Positions 1 through 6,895 of a stretch of 9,187 bases of DNA are shown here, piece after piece (the stretch's first letter is position 1; every line of letters starts with the position of its first letter). Both the position numbers and the translations under genes were made by a program. Where the stretch lies: positions 1-9,187 of the forward strand of contig JADFUQ010000002.1 of assembly GCA_015222065.1 (NCBI GenBank). Direction: 5' to 3'. The DNA is from Bacteroidota bacterium (GTDB lineage Bacteria > Bacteroidota > Bacteroidia > Bacteroidales > VadinHA17). The notes beneath the pieces are model-generated. The model was given only the letters and a program-made list of their open reading frames with translations, was not told the DNA's origin and ran no database searches.

Positions 1-522
1 ATTCCGATACTATTAATCTTTATTATAAGTATCTCCGTTTCATTCGGACAAGAAACCGGCAAAAAAGTTAAATGGTACACTTTCCAGGAGGCAGTCAAGC
101 TTTCAAAAGAAAATCCAAAGAAACTTTTTATTGATGTTTATACCGACTGGTGTGGTTGGTGTAAGAAGATGGATAAAGAAACCTTTGAGCATCCGGAAAT
201 TGCTAAGATCCTTAACAAGGAATATTACCCTGTTAAATTCGATGCTGAATCGAAAGAACCCATCGAATTTGGTGGAAAAACATTTATTAATAATGGTGAC
301 AGGTCAAGAAACCCCCACCAGCTTGCAGTCGCACTGCTCCAGGGGCAAATGTCATACCCCTCGGTTGCATACATGACCGAAGATCTTCAACTGCTAACTG
401 CTGTTCCGGGATATCTTACCCCTGAAAAGATTGAACCTATCCTGCTCTATTTTGCTAATGACCACTATAAAATAAAGAAATGGGAGGAATTTCAGACTGC
501 TTTTAAGAGTAGTATTAAGTAA
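1..522 (+). CDS. Exported thioredoxin-like protein, 5'-truncated by window edge
   Basis: The frame is open from base 1, so the true start lies outside the window; 173 residues are visible. It begins with a hydrophobic stretch ending SVSFGQE (about residues 2-18), the rest of a signal peptide with a typical Bacteroidota cleavage before Gln, so the product is periplasmic or envelope-associated. The redox-active CGWC is at residues 51-54 (bases 151-162), preceded by a strand reading LFIDVYTDW, and a cis-Pro loop MSYPS lies near residue 120. This is the thioredoxin fold of the Thioredoxin_7/DUF255-like type, expected to reduce or exchange disulfides; the substrate cannot be told. A start at the internal ATG at 169 would begin after the CGWC and lose the active site, so it is wrong. 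It converges on the DUF4831 gene. Family sure, specific role unknown. Confidence 0.88.
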   Translation: MPILLIFIISISVSFGQETGKKVKWYTFQEAVKLSKENPKKLFIDVYTDWCGWCKKMDKETFEHPEIAKILNKEYYPVKFDAESKEPIEFGGKTFINNGDRSRNPHQLAVALLQGQMSYPSVAYMTEDLQLLTAVPGYLTPEKIEPILLYFANDHYKIKKWEEFQTAFKSSIK

Positions 523-540
523 GACACATGAGGCAGTGTT

Positions 541-612
541 ACGAGTTTCGGATTAAGAGTTACGGGTTAAGAAATAAGAGTTTCGAGTTGCGGGTTTCGA
601 GTTTCGAGTTCG
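541..612. repeat. Degenerate GAGTTTCG/GAGTTACGG short-repeat array
   Basis: Variants of GAGTTTCG, GAGTTACGGG and GGGTTTCGA follow one another head to tail with small AATAA or ATTAA spacers. The tract starts 18 bp after the thioredoxin stop. Read in one frame it gives a pseudo-protein rich in SFELRV-like words, which is a repeat artefact and not a gene. Similar degenerate arrays are, from memory, frequent between genes in Bacteroidales; their function is unknown. Confidence 0.7.
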
Positions 613-662
613 CAAAAGTTCAAGGCTGTCATATGTCCACTTTTAAGCATAATAGGTACAGC

Positions 663-783
663 GATTTTGCGAACGAAGTGAAGCAATCTCTCCCGGCTTT
701 TCGTAAAGCTCATGACAGTCCATTTATTTAGTATTCTGGTTGTTTTTGGGAGATTGCTTCGTCGCTTCGCTCCTCGCAAAATC
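663..783. repeat. Inverted-repeat intergenic element (MITE/REP-like)
   Basis: The left arm at 663-693 (GATTTTGCGAACGAAGTG then AAGCAATCTCTCC) is matched by its reverse complement at 749-783 (GGAGATTGCTTC ... GCAAAATC), with a few mismatches and a small insertion in the right arm. The 55-bp centre holds a small perfect hairpin, GCTTT-TCGT-AAAGC, at 696-709. The arm core (GCGA..GAAG.GAAGCAATCTC) resembles a palindromic repeat I recall as dispersed in many bacterial genomes. No transposase is encoded, and I could not define target-site duplications. Lying between convergent genes, the folded RNA could act as a terminator for either side; that part is inference. Confidence 0.7.
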
Positions 784-904
784 CTTTTTCACCCTTTAAA
801 ATCAGGTTAAAATTGTCTCCTTCGGAACAAACCATCACCCTGGATCAGAATCTTTCCCTTTCCAATCATTTCTGATTAATCTTCACTTTTGCCTCAGACC
901 AGCT
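784..904. other. Intergenic stretch with no recognisable feature
   Basis: About 120 bp between the inverted-repeat element and the ACCAGTA array. I see no ORF of interest, no strong hairpin and no promoter with both boxes. Both flanking genes point into it, so only 3' untranslated sequence is expected here. Confidence 0.5.
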
Positions 905-928
905 ACCAGTAACCAGTAACCAGTAACT
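905..928. repeat. ACCAGTA heptamer tandem repeat (3 units)
   Basis: Three exact copies of ACCAGTA run from 905 to 925, followed by a partial fourth unit, and one degenerate copy (AGCTACC) precedes them. The array touches the stop codon of the DUF4831 gene (TAG on the minus strand, 929-927). It is a short slippage-type repeat in 3' flanking DNA with no visible function. Confidence 0.75.
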
Positions 929-2066
929 ATTTTTCTCTGATCAGAAAACTTGATGGAAGGTTCACCACTTTTCCAAACTGATATACAAGAGCTTTTTTAT
1001 GTCCCAATATGTTGCGGCCATCCACAACTCTGACTTCAACAACATCAGGGATACGGTAATAAAGAGGCACAGATGGGTTTTTCTCTTTGGTTTGCGAAAC
1101 AAATGGTTCTATTGTTATAGGAGCAAGAGCAGCAGTCTTTTTCTCACTATTAAACTCTAGAACAACAGGTCTGCCTGTAAGATCTGTAGCCGGCAGAATA
1201 CCCTTATGATCTGAGAACCGGAACAGCACCTCAGGCTTACCCGGAATATTTTCATCAGGAGTATGTCCAAACGATGCTTTATAAACCTCTGAATATGTAA
1301 TCCCTGTGAACAGAGCTGTATATTTTTTCTCAAGGGTTTTCATCTCTTCAATAATATATTCAAATCCTCCGCCATTAAGATAAATGTCATAAGGGTCGCC
1401 TAAAAGTTCCAATCTCTTATTTTTTAATTTGGTAATAAAATCTGCCACTTCCCTGGCTTTTTCTTCAGTAGTCTTTGGAACTTTTTCTTTCTTCATAAAA
1501 ACGGGAATCTGAAGGAATAAAGCAGTATCTGTTTGCAAAATATCACTTACAGGTTGGACCTTCTCCTTAAGATTTCCCTTAATGGAAAGGTCGGTAAAAT
1601 ATAATCTCGCGGGACGGTCTGATACTAATCCTTTCAGAGTAGATTGTTTATTATAGATTTCAGGGTTGGGTGTAAGTATCAATCCTGCTTTTGTCATCGC
1701 CAGTGCATTTGTCTCGAAAAATCCATCACTTTCTATTACATAATAATGATCAGGATCAATTTCCTCGTATGATGAAATATTGATATCGTTGATAGTCCAT
1801 TTAACCGAACTTCCGGGAAATTTTTCCGTTATACCCAGATATTTTTCAGCATAACGAAAATAAGGACCCTGCTTATAAACAGTTTTCTTTGCTGTAACCT
1901 CGATATGAAATGTTGTTCGCGGCAAAGAATAAATAATACTTCCGGATGATATACTAGTACGATTACCCAGAGGAGTAACCGTTGAATGAGTTAGTATGGG
2001 TATTTTACATCCGGAAAAAAATGTTAATATGAAAATAACACACAGTGTTTTAATCCAGCTCTTCAT
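927..2066 (-). CDS. DUF4831 family lipoprotein
   Basis: A 379-residue protein with a lipoprotein signal peptide: Lys residues at 2 and 6, a hydrophobic core, and FFSGC with the lipidated Cys at 20. The residues after the Cys (KIPIL) lack the acidic run used for surface display in Bacteroidota, so a periplasm-facing lipoprotein is more likely. The block GSIIYSLPRTTFHIEVTAKK (42-61) followed by GPYFRYAEKYLGI (67-79) is what I recognise as the start of DUF4831, a family of about 370 residues found mainly in Bacteroidota; the length fits. The middle (about 205-265) is charged and probably helical, while the rest looks beta-rich. Biochemical function is unknown. It starts 30 bp after the nnr stop, so the two are probably co-transcribed. 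No purine-rich ribosome binding site is obvious upstream, as usual in this phylum. Confidence 0.8.
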   Translation of the reverse strand: MKSWIKTLCVIFILTFFSGCKIPILTHSTVTPLGNRTSISSGSIIYSLPRTTFHIEVTAKKTVYKQGPYFRYAEKYLGITEKFPGSSVKWTINDINISSYEEIDPDHYYVIESDGFFETNALAMTKAGLILTPNPEIYNKQSTLKGLVSDRPARLYFTDLSIKGNLKEKVQPVSDILQTDTALFLQIPVFMKKEKVPKTTEEKAREVADFITKLKNKRLELLGDPYDIYLNGGGFEYIIEEMKTLEKKYTALFTGITYSEVYKASFGHTPDENIPGKPEVLFRFSDHKGILPATDLTGRPVVLEFNSEKKTAALAPITIEPFVSQTKEKNPSVPLYYRIPDVVEVRVVDGRNILGHKKALVYQFGKVVNLPSSFLIREK

Positions 2067-2096
2067 AATTTTGTTTTTAGAAATATTAAATTGGCA

Positions 2097-3629
2097 TCAG
2101 GATCCTTTAAGTTCACCAAAAGCCGTTCCAAGATAATCAATAATATCATTAGCAATAAGAGATTCCTCACCCGTGATCTTAGCAGCACGGTCTCCTGCCA
2201 ATCCATGCAAATACACTCCTGTAACAGCGGCATCGCCGGGGCTGTATCCCCGGCCAAGCAGTGCTAAAATAATACCTGTCAGCACATCACCACTGCCTGC
2301 AGTAGCCATTCCCGGGTTCCCGGTTGTATTGAAATAACATAACCTATCAGGCGATGCAATGGCTGTATGTGCACCCTTAAGTACAATAAAAATCTGATAC
2401 TTCTCTGCCATCTCAACCAGTCTTTGCATTTGGTTATACCCATCTGATGTCTTACCGGCTATACGTTCAAATTCTTTAGGATGAGGTGTCAGGATAGTGT
2501 TTTTTGGCAATTGTTGAAGCCACTCCTTATTTTCTCCAAGGATATTTATCCCGTCAGCATCAATAACCAAAGGAACATTTATTGTTTTCAGTAATTCTCT
2601 GAAAGCTTTTTGTGTATTATCCTTCAAACCGATAGCAGGCCCAATCCCTACTGCATTATACTGATCCATATCCGTGATACCCGAGAAAACAATATCTGAT
2701 TCATCCATACTGATCATTGCTTCAGGAACACTGTTTTGAAGAATATCATATCCTTTACGAGGAACATGAGTAGTAATAAGTCCTGTTCCTGTTCTGAGAC
2801 ATGCCCGTGAAGCAAGTACTGCTGCCCCCATTCTTCCGTAATTCCCTGAAATTAGCAGAGTATGGCCAAAAGTTCCTTTATGGGAAAATTTTGATCTTAC
2901 TTTTAGTTTACTTTTTATAAAACTTCCGGTAAGGTAATAATAATTTGTATTTGTCGAATTTATAATCTCCTGGTGTAATCCTATTGGAAGCACACTCCAT
3001 TCACCGACAAATTCCTCATTATCAAGAAAGAAAAAAGCCAGTTTTGGAAATTGGAAGCTAAGAGTATAGCTGGCTTTGATTATATGGTTAGGATCATTGC
3101 CGGAATTATCCTCGCCAAACAATCCGGATGGTATATCAATAGAAATCACATTTGCACCTGAAGCATTTATATAATCAACTATTTCAGCCGGAAACCCTTC
3201 AAGTGGCCGGCTTAATCCTGATCCGAATATCGCATCAATTACCAGGTCATCAGCATTTATCTGTGGTTTATTGTCAGTTTGGGTCAAAACTTCGGTATAA
3301 GCTATCCCCTGATCTTTAAGTTTTTGAAAATTAATCCCCCAATCCATAGAACAGTTTTTAGTAAATTTCACCCAATATACCCCAACCGGATATTTTTTCC
3401 CTGCCAGCATCCTTGCCACAGCCAACCCGTCTCCACCGTTATTCCCCGGACCAACAAAGATCTTTACCTTCTTAGTGTTTTCATAACGGTTAAGTATCCA
3501 TTGGAATACAGTACCTGCTGCACGTTCCATAAGATTAATAGAAGGGATTGGTTCATTAGAAATTGTATACTGATCAATCCCTTTTACCTGTTTTGAAAAA
3601 AATATTTTTCCCGCCTGGTTATTATCCAT
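2097..3629 (-). CDS. nnr: Bifunctional NAD(P)H-hydrate epimerase / ADP-dependent NAD(P)H-hydrate dehydratase
   Basis: A 510-residue cytosolic metabolite-repair enzyme. It epimerises R- to S-NAD(P)HX and dehydrates S-NAD(P)HX back to NAD(P)H using ADP. The N-terminal YjeF_N epimerase domain (about 1-225) shows GPGNNGGDGLAVARML (60-75), IDAIFGSGLSRPL (131-143) and IDIPSG (164-169). The C-terminal ribokinase-like dehydratase domain (about 235-505) shows KGTFGHTLLISG (251-262), GIGPAIG (328-334), DADGINIL (357-364), TPHPKEFERI (381-390), LKGAHTAI (417-424) and GNPGMATAGSGDVLTG (437-452), with the catalytic Asp of GSGD at 448. Length and domain order match the fused E. coli Nnr (YjeF) type, and no key residue is missing. 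It is the first gene of a pair with the DUF4831 lipoprotein, with a -7-like element about 90 bp upstream. The ATG start leaves a complete N-terminal domain. Confidence 0.96.
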   Translation of the reverse strand: MDNNQAGKIFFSKQVKGIDQYTISNEPIPSINLMERAAGTVFQWILNRYENTKKVKIFVGPGNNGGDGLAVARMLAGKKYPVGVYWVKFTKNCSMDWGINFQKLKDQGIAYTEVLTQTDNKPQINADDLVIDAIFGSGLSRPLEGFPAEIVDYINASGANVISIDIPSGLFGEDNSGNDPNHIIKASYTLSFQFPKLAFFFLDNEEFVGEWSVLPIGLHQEIINSTNTNYYYLTGSFIKSKLKVRSKFSHKGTFGHTLLISGNYGRMGAAVLASRACLRTGTGLITTHVPRKGYDILQNSVPEAMISMDESDIVFSGITDMDQYNAVGIGPAIGLKDNTQKAFRELLKTINVPLVIDADGINILGENKEWLQQLPKNTILTPHPKEFERIAGKTSDGYNQMQRLVEMAEKYQIFIVLKGAHTAIASPDRLCYFNTTGNPGMATAGSGDVLTGIILALLGRGYSPGDAAVTGVYLHGLAGDRAAKITGEESLIANDIIDYLGTAFGELKGS

Positions 3630-3716
3630 AATTAAACAATCAATTTATATAACAATACCTTGATCAGGTTCTTTACTGGCTTTACCGTTTTGTTTTTTAA
3701 AAACTCTCTTTATTTA

Positions 3717-3724
3717 CAAAAATA
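3717..3724 (-). promoter_or_regulatory. Candidate -7 promoter element for nnr
   Basis: The minus strand reads TATTTTTG, a full match to the Bacteroidota -7 consensus TAnnTTTG, 88-95 bp upstream of the nnr ATG. A TTTG is present 13 bp further upstream, which is shorter than the usual -33 spacing of about 19 bp, so only the -7 half is convincing. In AT-rich DNA such a match can arise by chance. Confidence 0.35.
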
Positions 3725-3769
3725 ATCTCTTCCCTGACAAATAAAAAATCTTTAACATATTTCAAAATA

Positions 3770-3884
3770 CTTTAAGTGAACTAAAGTTGAGAAGAAGTTT
3801 AAAGTGAGCTAAAGTTAAAAGAGAGCTAAAGTTGGGAAGAAGTTTTAACTTTAGTCACTTTAGTCACTTTGAATTTTAGTCATT
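3770..3884. repeat. CTAAAGTT direct and inverted repeats forming a long hairpin
   Basis: Three forward copies of GARCTAAAGTT begin at 3778, 3806 and 3823. The first and third are part of a 23-bp near-identical direct repeat (3778-3800 and 3823-3845, two differences). Immediately after come three inverted copies: AACTTTAGTCAC (3847-3858), TTTAGTCAC (3859-3867) and TTTAGTCA (3875-3882). The two halves can pair as an imperfect hairpin of some 40 bp per side. It lies between the divergent nnr and POT genes, so it is neither coding nor a simple terminator. Origin and role are unknown. Confidence 0.7.
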
Positions 3885-3949
3885 CCAAACTTAAGGCACT
3901 GAATAGTTGCAAACTAATTTGTGTCTGTCTTCATGTTTAAAAAGTTGTT

Positions 3950-3957
3950 TATATTTG
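3950..3957 (+). promoter_or_regulatory. Candidate -7 promoter element for the POT transporter gene
   Basis: TATATTTG matches the Bacteroidota -7 consensus TAnnTTTG and would place transcription start about 40 bp before the ATG at 4002. No TTTG stands at the expected -33 distance; the nearest upstream TTTG (3918-3921) is 28 bp away. This is therefore a half-supported promoter. Confidence 0.4.
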
Positions 3958-4001
3958 TCCCAATTATTTTTTCAGATCACTAATTTTAAAAAATAAATAC
4001 C

Positions 4002-5696
4002 ATGTTAAAAGGACATCCAAAAGGACTTTATGTCTTTTTATTCGCAAATATGGGTGAGCGTTTTGGGTACTATACCATGCTTGCTATATTTATTCTTTTC
4101 CTGCAGGCCAGATTTGGCATGAATGCTGAAGAAGCTGGCCGGGTATACGGAACATTTCTATTCGGCATTTATTTTATTCCTCTTCTGGGTGGGATCATTG
4201 CCGACAAGCTCCTGGGTTTTGGGAAAACCATTACTCTGGGGATTATCCTTATGATCGCAGGTTATTTACTACTGTCACAACCCGGTTCGGGGAAATTTAT
4301 GATATACATATCCCTTACCATTATCTCTTTTGGAACCGGCTTTTTTAAAGGCAATCTGCAAGCTCTTGTAGGAAAGCTTTACGATGATTCAAAATTCAAC
4401 AAATTCAGAGATGCTGCTTTCTGGATTTTTTACATGGGGATTAATGTAGGGGCCTTTTTTGCCCCATCTGCTGCCCAGACCATGAGCAAGTGGATCATGA
4501 AAAAAGGAGACCTGGTTTATAACGCCAATATTCCTAGCATGGCTCACGACTATCTTAATGCTGTACAAGAAGGAGGTGTTTATGAAAGGGCCTCTGAATA
4601 TATGGACTTGGCGAAATCTTCGATCCTTCCTGATACTGCTTATGAATTTACCAACCTCGCCGATTTTAGCCAGCATTATATCAATACCCTCAGTAAGTCC
4701 TACAGCCTGGGTTTCGGCATTGCAGCAGTAAGTATCTTCATTTCCCTGCTCATCTTTATAGGCTTCCGTAAAACATACAAGCATGTTGATGTAATGCACA
4801 AAGAAGCGGTTAAGGATGAATCCTCAAACATAATTAAACTTAAACCTGAGCAATTCAGAAAAAGGCTGATTGCACTTGGCTTGATCTTTATGGTTAATAT
4901 TTTCTTCTGGATGGCTTTCCATCAAAATGGTTTTACCTTAACCATCTTTGCCCGGGATTACACATTTACCGAGGTCAGCGCTTTCACCTATGCTTTTTTT
5001 GACCTCAGAGCATTCCTTCCCATTATTGCTGTTATTATTGGACTTGTCTTATTAATTGGCAAAAAAAACAGTAAACTCACGAAAATGATTGGTCTGAGTA
5101 TGGCGATCATTGCGACTGCAATTGCCTACCTGGTGATTAGCACCTATGATCCCAAAATGCCCATTAGCCCCATCATATTCCAGCAATTCAATCCTATTTT
5201 CATCGTTTTCCTTACACCACTGGTCATAGGAATCTTTGCCGCACTCAACAAAAGGCACCTGGAGCCAAGTTCTCCGCGAAAGATTGGCATTGGACTTATG
5301 CTGGCAGGATTAAGTTTTGTAATTATGATTGTTGCAGTCATTGGCCTTGTTACACCAAAAGATTTTGTCGCGGGCTCTATTGCAGATTCTATGAGAGTTA
5401 CTCCCTACTGGCTGATTGCTACTTATTTCAGTCTTACAATATCAGAATTATTCTATAGCCCAATTGGAATTTCTTTTGTTTCGAAAGTTGCTCCGCCAAG
5501 CCTTTCCGGTTTTATGCAGGGAGCCTGGCTGGGATCAACGGCAGTTGGAAACCTGCTTGCCGGACTAATAGGACCTTTCTGGATGAAATGGGAGATGTGG
5601 CAATTCTTCCTGTTGCTGGTAGTAATGTTGTTCCTATCCTCTGCATTTGTGTTCAGTATAATGAAAACTCTTGAGAATGCAACAAGCGATGAATGA
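4002..5696 (+). CDS. POT/PTR2-family oligopeptide transporter (MFS)
   Basis: A 564-residue inner-membrane carrier of the proton-dependent oligopeptide transporter family, with about 12-14 hydrophobic segments. Family signatures in order: GERFGYYTML (18-27, TM1), GGIIADKLLG (63-72), the PTR2 signature region around GTGFFKGNLQALVGKLYD (111-128) with FYMGINVGAFFAP (143-155), FFWMAFHQNGFTLTIFA (301-317, TM7), QQFNPIFIVFLTPL (394-407) and SELFYSPIGISFVSKVAP (481-498). Two deviations stand out. The usual ExxERFxYY of TM1 reads NMGERFGYY here, with Asn16 in place of the first Glu, and a hydrophilic insert of about 75 residues (160-234) joins two membrane segments. Likely substrates are di- or tripeptides, but the altered motif makes both coupling and substrate uncertain. 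asnA follows after 43 bp on the same strand. The start at the first ATG is supported by the short Lys-containing N-terminus before TM1. Confidence 0.9.
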   Translation: MLKGHPKGLYVFLFANMGERFGYYTMLAIFILFLQARFGMNAEEAGRVYGTFLFGIYFIPLLGGIIADKLLGFGKTITLGIILMIAGYLLLSQPGSGKFMIYISLTIISFGTGFFKGNLQALVGKLYDDSKFNKFRDAAFWIFYMGINVGAFFAPSAAQTMSKWIMKKGDLVYNANIPSMAHDYLNAVQEGGVYERASEYMDLAKSSILPDTAYEFTNLADFSQHYINTLSKSYSLGFGIAAVSIFISLLIFIGFRKTYKHVDVMHKEAVKDESSNIIKLKPEQFRKRLIALGLIFMVNIFFWMAFHQNGFTLTIFARDYTFTEVSAFTYAFFDLRAFLPIIAVIIGLVLLIGKKNSKLTKMIGLSMAIIATAIAYLVISTYDPKMPISPIIFQQFNPIFIVFLTPLVIGIFAALNKRHLEPSSPRKIGIGLMLAGLSFVIMIVAVIGLVTPKDFVAGSIADSMRVTPYWLIATYFSLTISELFYSPIGISFVSKVAPPSLSGFMQGAWLGSTAVGNLLAGLIGPFWMKWEMWQFFLLLVVMLFLSSAFVFSIMKTLENATSDE

Positions 5697-5739
5697 AAAG
5701 ACCTGAAAGGCTAACTGGGGAATCTGATAAATAAAAATT

Positions 5740-6777
5740 ATGAGTCACCTTACAATTCCAAAAAACTATCAAAGTCTGCTGGGTATAAAAAACACCGAGC
5801 ATGCAATAAAATTTATCAAAGATCATTTCCAGGTTAACCTTGCTGCTGAGCTACATCTGAAAAGGATAACCGCTCCGATGTTTGTTAAAAAGGGAACCGG
5901 AATCAATGATGATCTTAATGGTATTGAGAAACCGGTCTCTTTCAGGGTAAAAGATATTAAAAATGAAGAATTTGAGATAGTGCAATCACTTGCAAAATGG
6001 AAACGGCTTATGCTTGCCGATCTTAGAATGAACAATGGAGTAGGTATTTATACTGATATGAATGCTATCCGTCCCGATGAAATACTCTCTAATATTCATT
6101 CAATTTACGTTGATCAATGGGACTGGGAGAAGGTAATTTTATCAGTCGACCGGAATCCGGATTACCTGAAAAATACTGTTGTTAAAATATACAATGCAAT
6201 AAAGAGGACAGAATTTCTTGTATCAGAAGCATTCCCTCAGATCAAAGAAAAGCTTCCGGAAACAATAAAATTCATACATTCTGAAGAATTATTAGCCCTT
6301 TATCCTGAAAGCAGTCCTAAAGAACGCGAGAATAAAATTGCAGAAAAATTTGGAGCAGTATTTATAATTGGTATAGGAAGTATTCTGGCAGACGGGAAAC
6401 CTCATGATGGTAGAGCACCTGATTATGATGACTGGACAACTGAAACGGTGAACAGATATAAAGGACTGAATGGGGATATTATTCTTTGGAACCCTGTGCT
6501 TAAATCAGCCTATGAAATTTCTTCAATGGGTATAAGGGTTGACAAAGAGACTATGCTTAATCAACTAAAGATTACCGGAAACGAGAACCGTAAAGAGCTA
6601 TACTTCCACAAAAGATTGTTAAACAACGAATTGCCCCTAACTATGGGAGGTGGAATAGGTCAATCCAGGCTTTGTATGTATCTTTTAGATAAAGCTCATA
6701 TTGGAGAAGTGCAGGCAGGTATCTGGCCGGACAAAATGGTTGAGTCATGTGTTAAAGCCGGAATAAAGTTGTTGTAA
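5740..6777 (+). CDS. asnA: Aspartate-ammonia ligase (ammonia-dependent asparagine synthetase A)
   Basis: A 345-residue cytosolic enzyme that makes asparagine from aspartate, ammonia and ATP (giving AMP and pyrophosphate), with a class II aminoacyl-tRNA-synthetase-like fold. Recognisable family blocks: ITAPMFVKKGTGINDDLNG (43-61), EIVQSLAKWKRLML (79-92), YTDMNAIRPDE (104-114), HSIYVDQWDWEKVI (120-133), ADGKPHDGRAPDYDDW (217-232), DIILWNPVLKSAYEISSMG (246-264) and the motif-3-like TMGGGIGQSRLCMYLL (301-316), including the ATP-binding Arg310. Length is close to the roughly 330 residues of E. coli AsnA, and the protein is complete. It follows the POT gene by 43 bp and could share its transcript; no terminator is seen in the gap. 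The ATG at 5740 gives the usual short N-terminus before the first conserved helix. Confidence 0.97.
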   Translation: MSHLTIPKNYQSLLGIKNTEHAIKFIKDHFQVNLAAELHLKRITAPMFVKKGTGINDDLNGIEKPVSFRVKDIKNEEFEIVQSLAKWKRLMLADLRMNNGVGIYTDMNAIRPDEILSNIHSIYVDQWDWEKVILSVDRNPDYLKNTVVKIYNAIKRTEFLVSEAFPQIKEKLPETIKFIHSEELLALYPESSPKERENKIAEKFGAVFIIGIGSILADGKPHDGRAPDYDDWTTETVNRYKGLNGDIILWNPVLKSAYEISSMGIRVDKETMLNQLKITGNENRKELYFHKRLLNNELPLTMGGGIGQSRLCMYLLDKAHIGEVQAGIWPDKMVESCVKAGIKLL

Positions 6778-6792
6778 AAGCAAACCAAACCA

Positions 6793-6890
6793 CCGTCAGG
6801 GTTTGAACCATTTCGTGAACAAAGTGAACGAAATGTCTCACGAGCAGGGTTTTGAGTAATGGATAGTGGGAGTGAGTAAACCGCTGACGG
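6793..6890. repeat. Small palindromic intergenic element between convergent genes
   Basis: The outer arms CCGTCAGGGTTT (6793-6804) and AAACCGCTGACGG (6878-6890) are reverse complements apart from one inserted base. Inside is a second palindrome, CATTTCGT (6809-6816) paired with ACGAAATG (6828-6835), over a loop containing a GTGAAC direct copy. The element fills the 118-bp gap between the ends of asnA and the DUF6048 gene. It is too short to encode anything and may fold in RNA and serve as a two-sided terminator (inference). Confidence 0.65.
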
Positions 6891-6895
6891 GGTAT

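Noticed and set aside
169..522. Start of the thioredoxin-like gene at the internal ATG at 169
   Set aside because: It lies after the CGWC active site. The frame is open to base 1 with a signal-peptide remnant, so the gene is truncated by the window edge instead.
528..731. A 67-codon plus-strand frame (and a 70-codon minus-strand frame, 567-779) in the first intergenic region
   Set aside because: Both run through the GAGTTTCG array and the inverted-repeat element; their protein sequence is a by-product of the repeat words (SFELRV-like), with no domain or signal.
541..928. CRISPR array in the repeat-rich first intergenic region
   Set aside because: Repeat words are short, degenerate and contiguous with no unique spacers of regular length, and no cas genes are present.
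2063..2257. A 64-codon minus-strand frame overlapping the end of nnr and start of the DUF4831 gene
   Set aside because: It overlaps the well-supported C-terminal motif region of nnr in another frame and shows no domain. The 30-bp gap with a lipoprotein start explains the region.
3279..3596. A 105-codon plus-strand frame inside nnr
   Set aside because: It is antisense to the YjeF_N domain with its GPGNNGGDG motif; random composition.
4389..4799. A 136-codon minus-strand frame inside the POT gene
   Set aside because: It is an antisense shadow of a gene with strong family motifs; no signal or family of its own.
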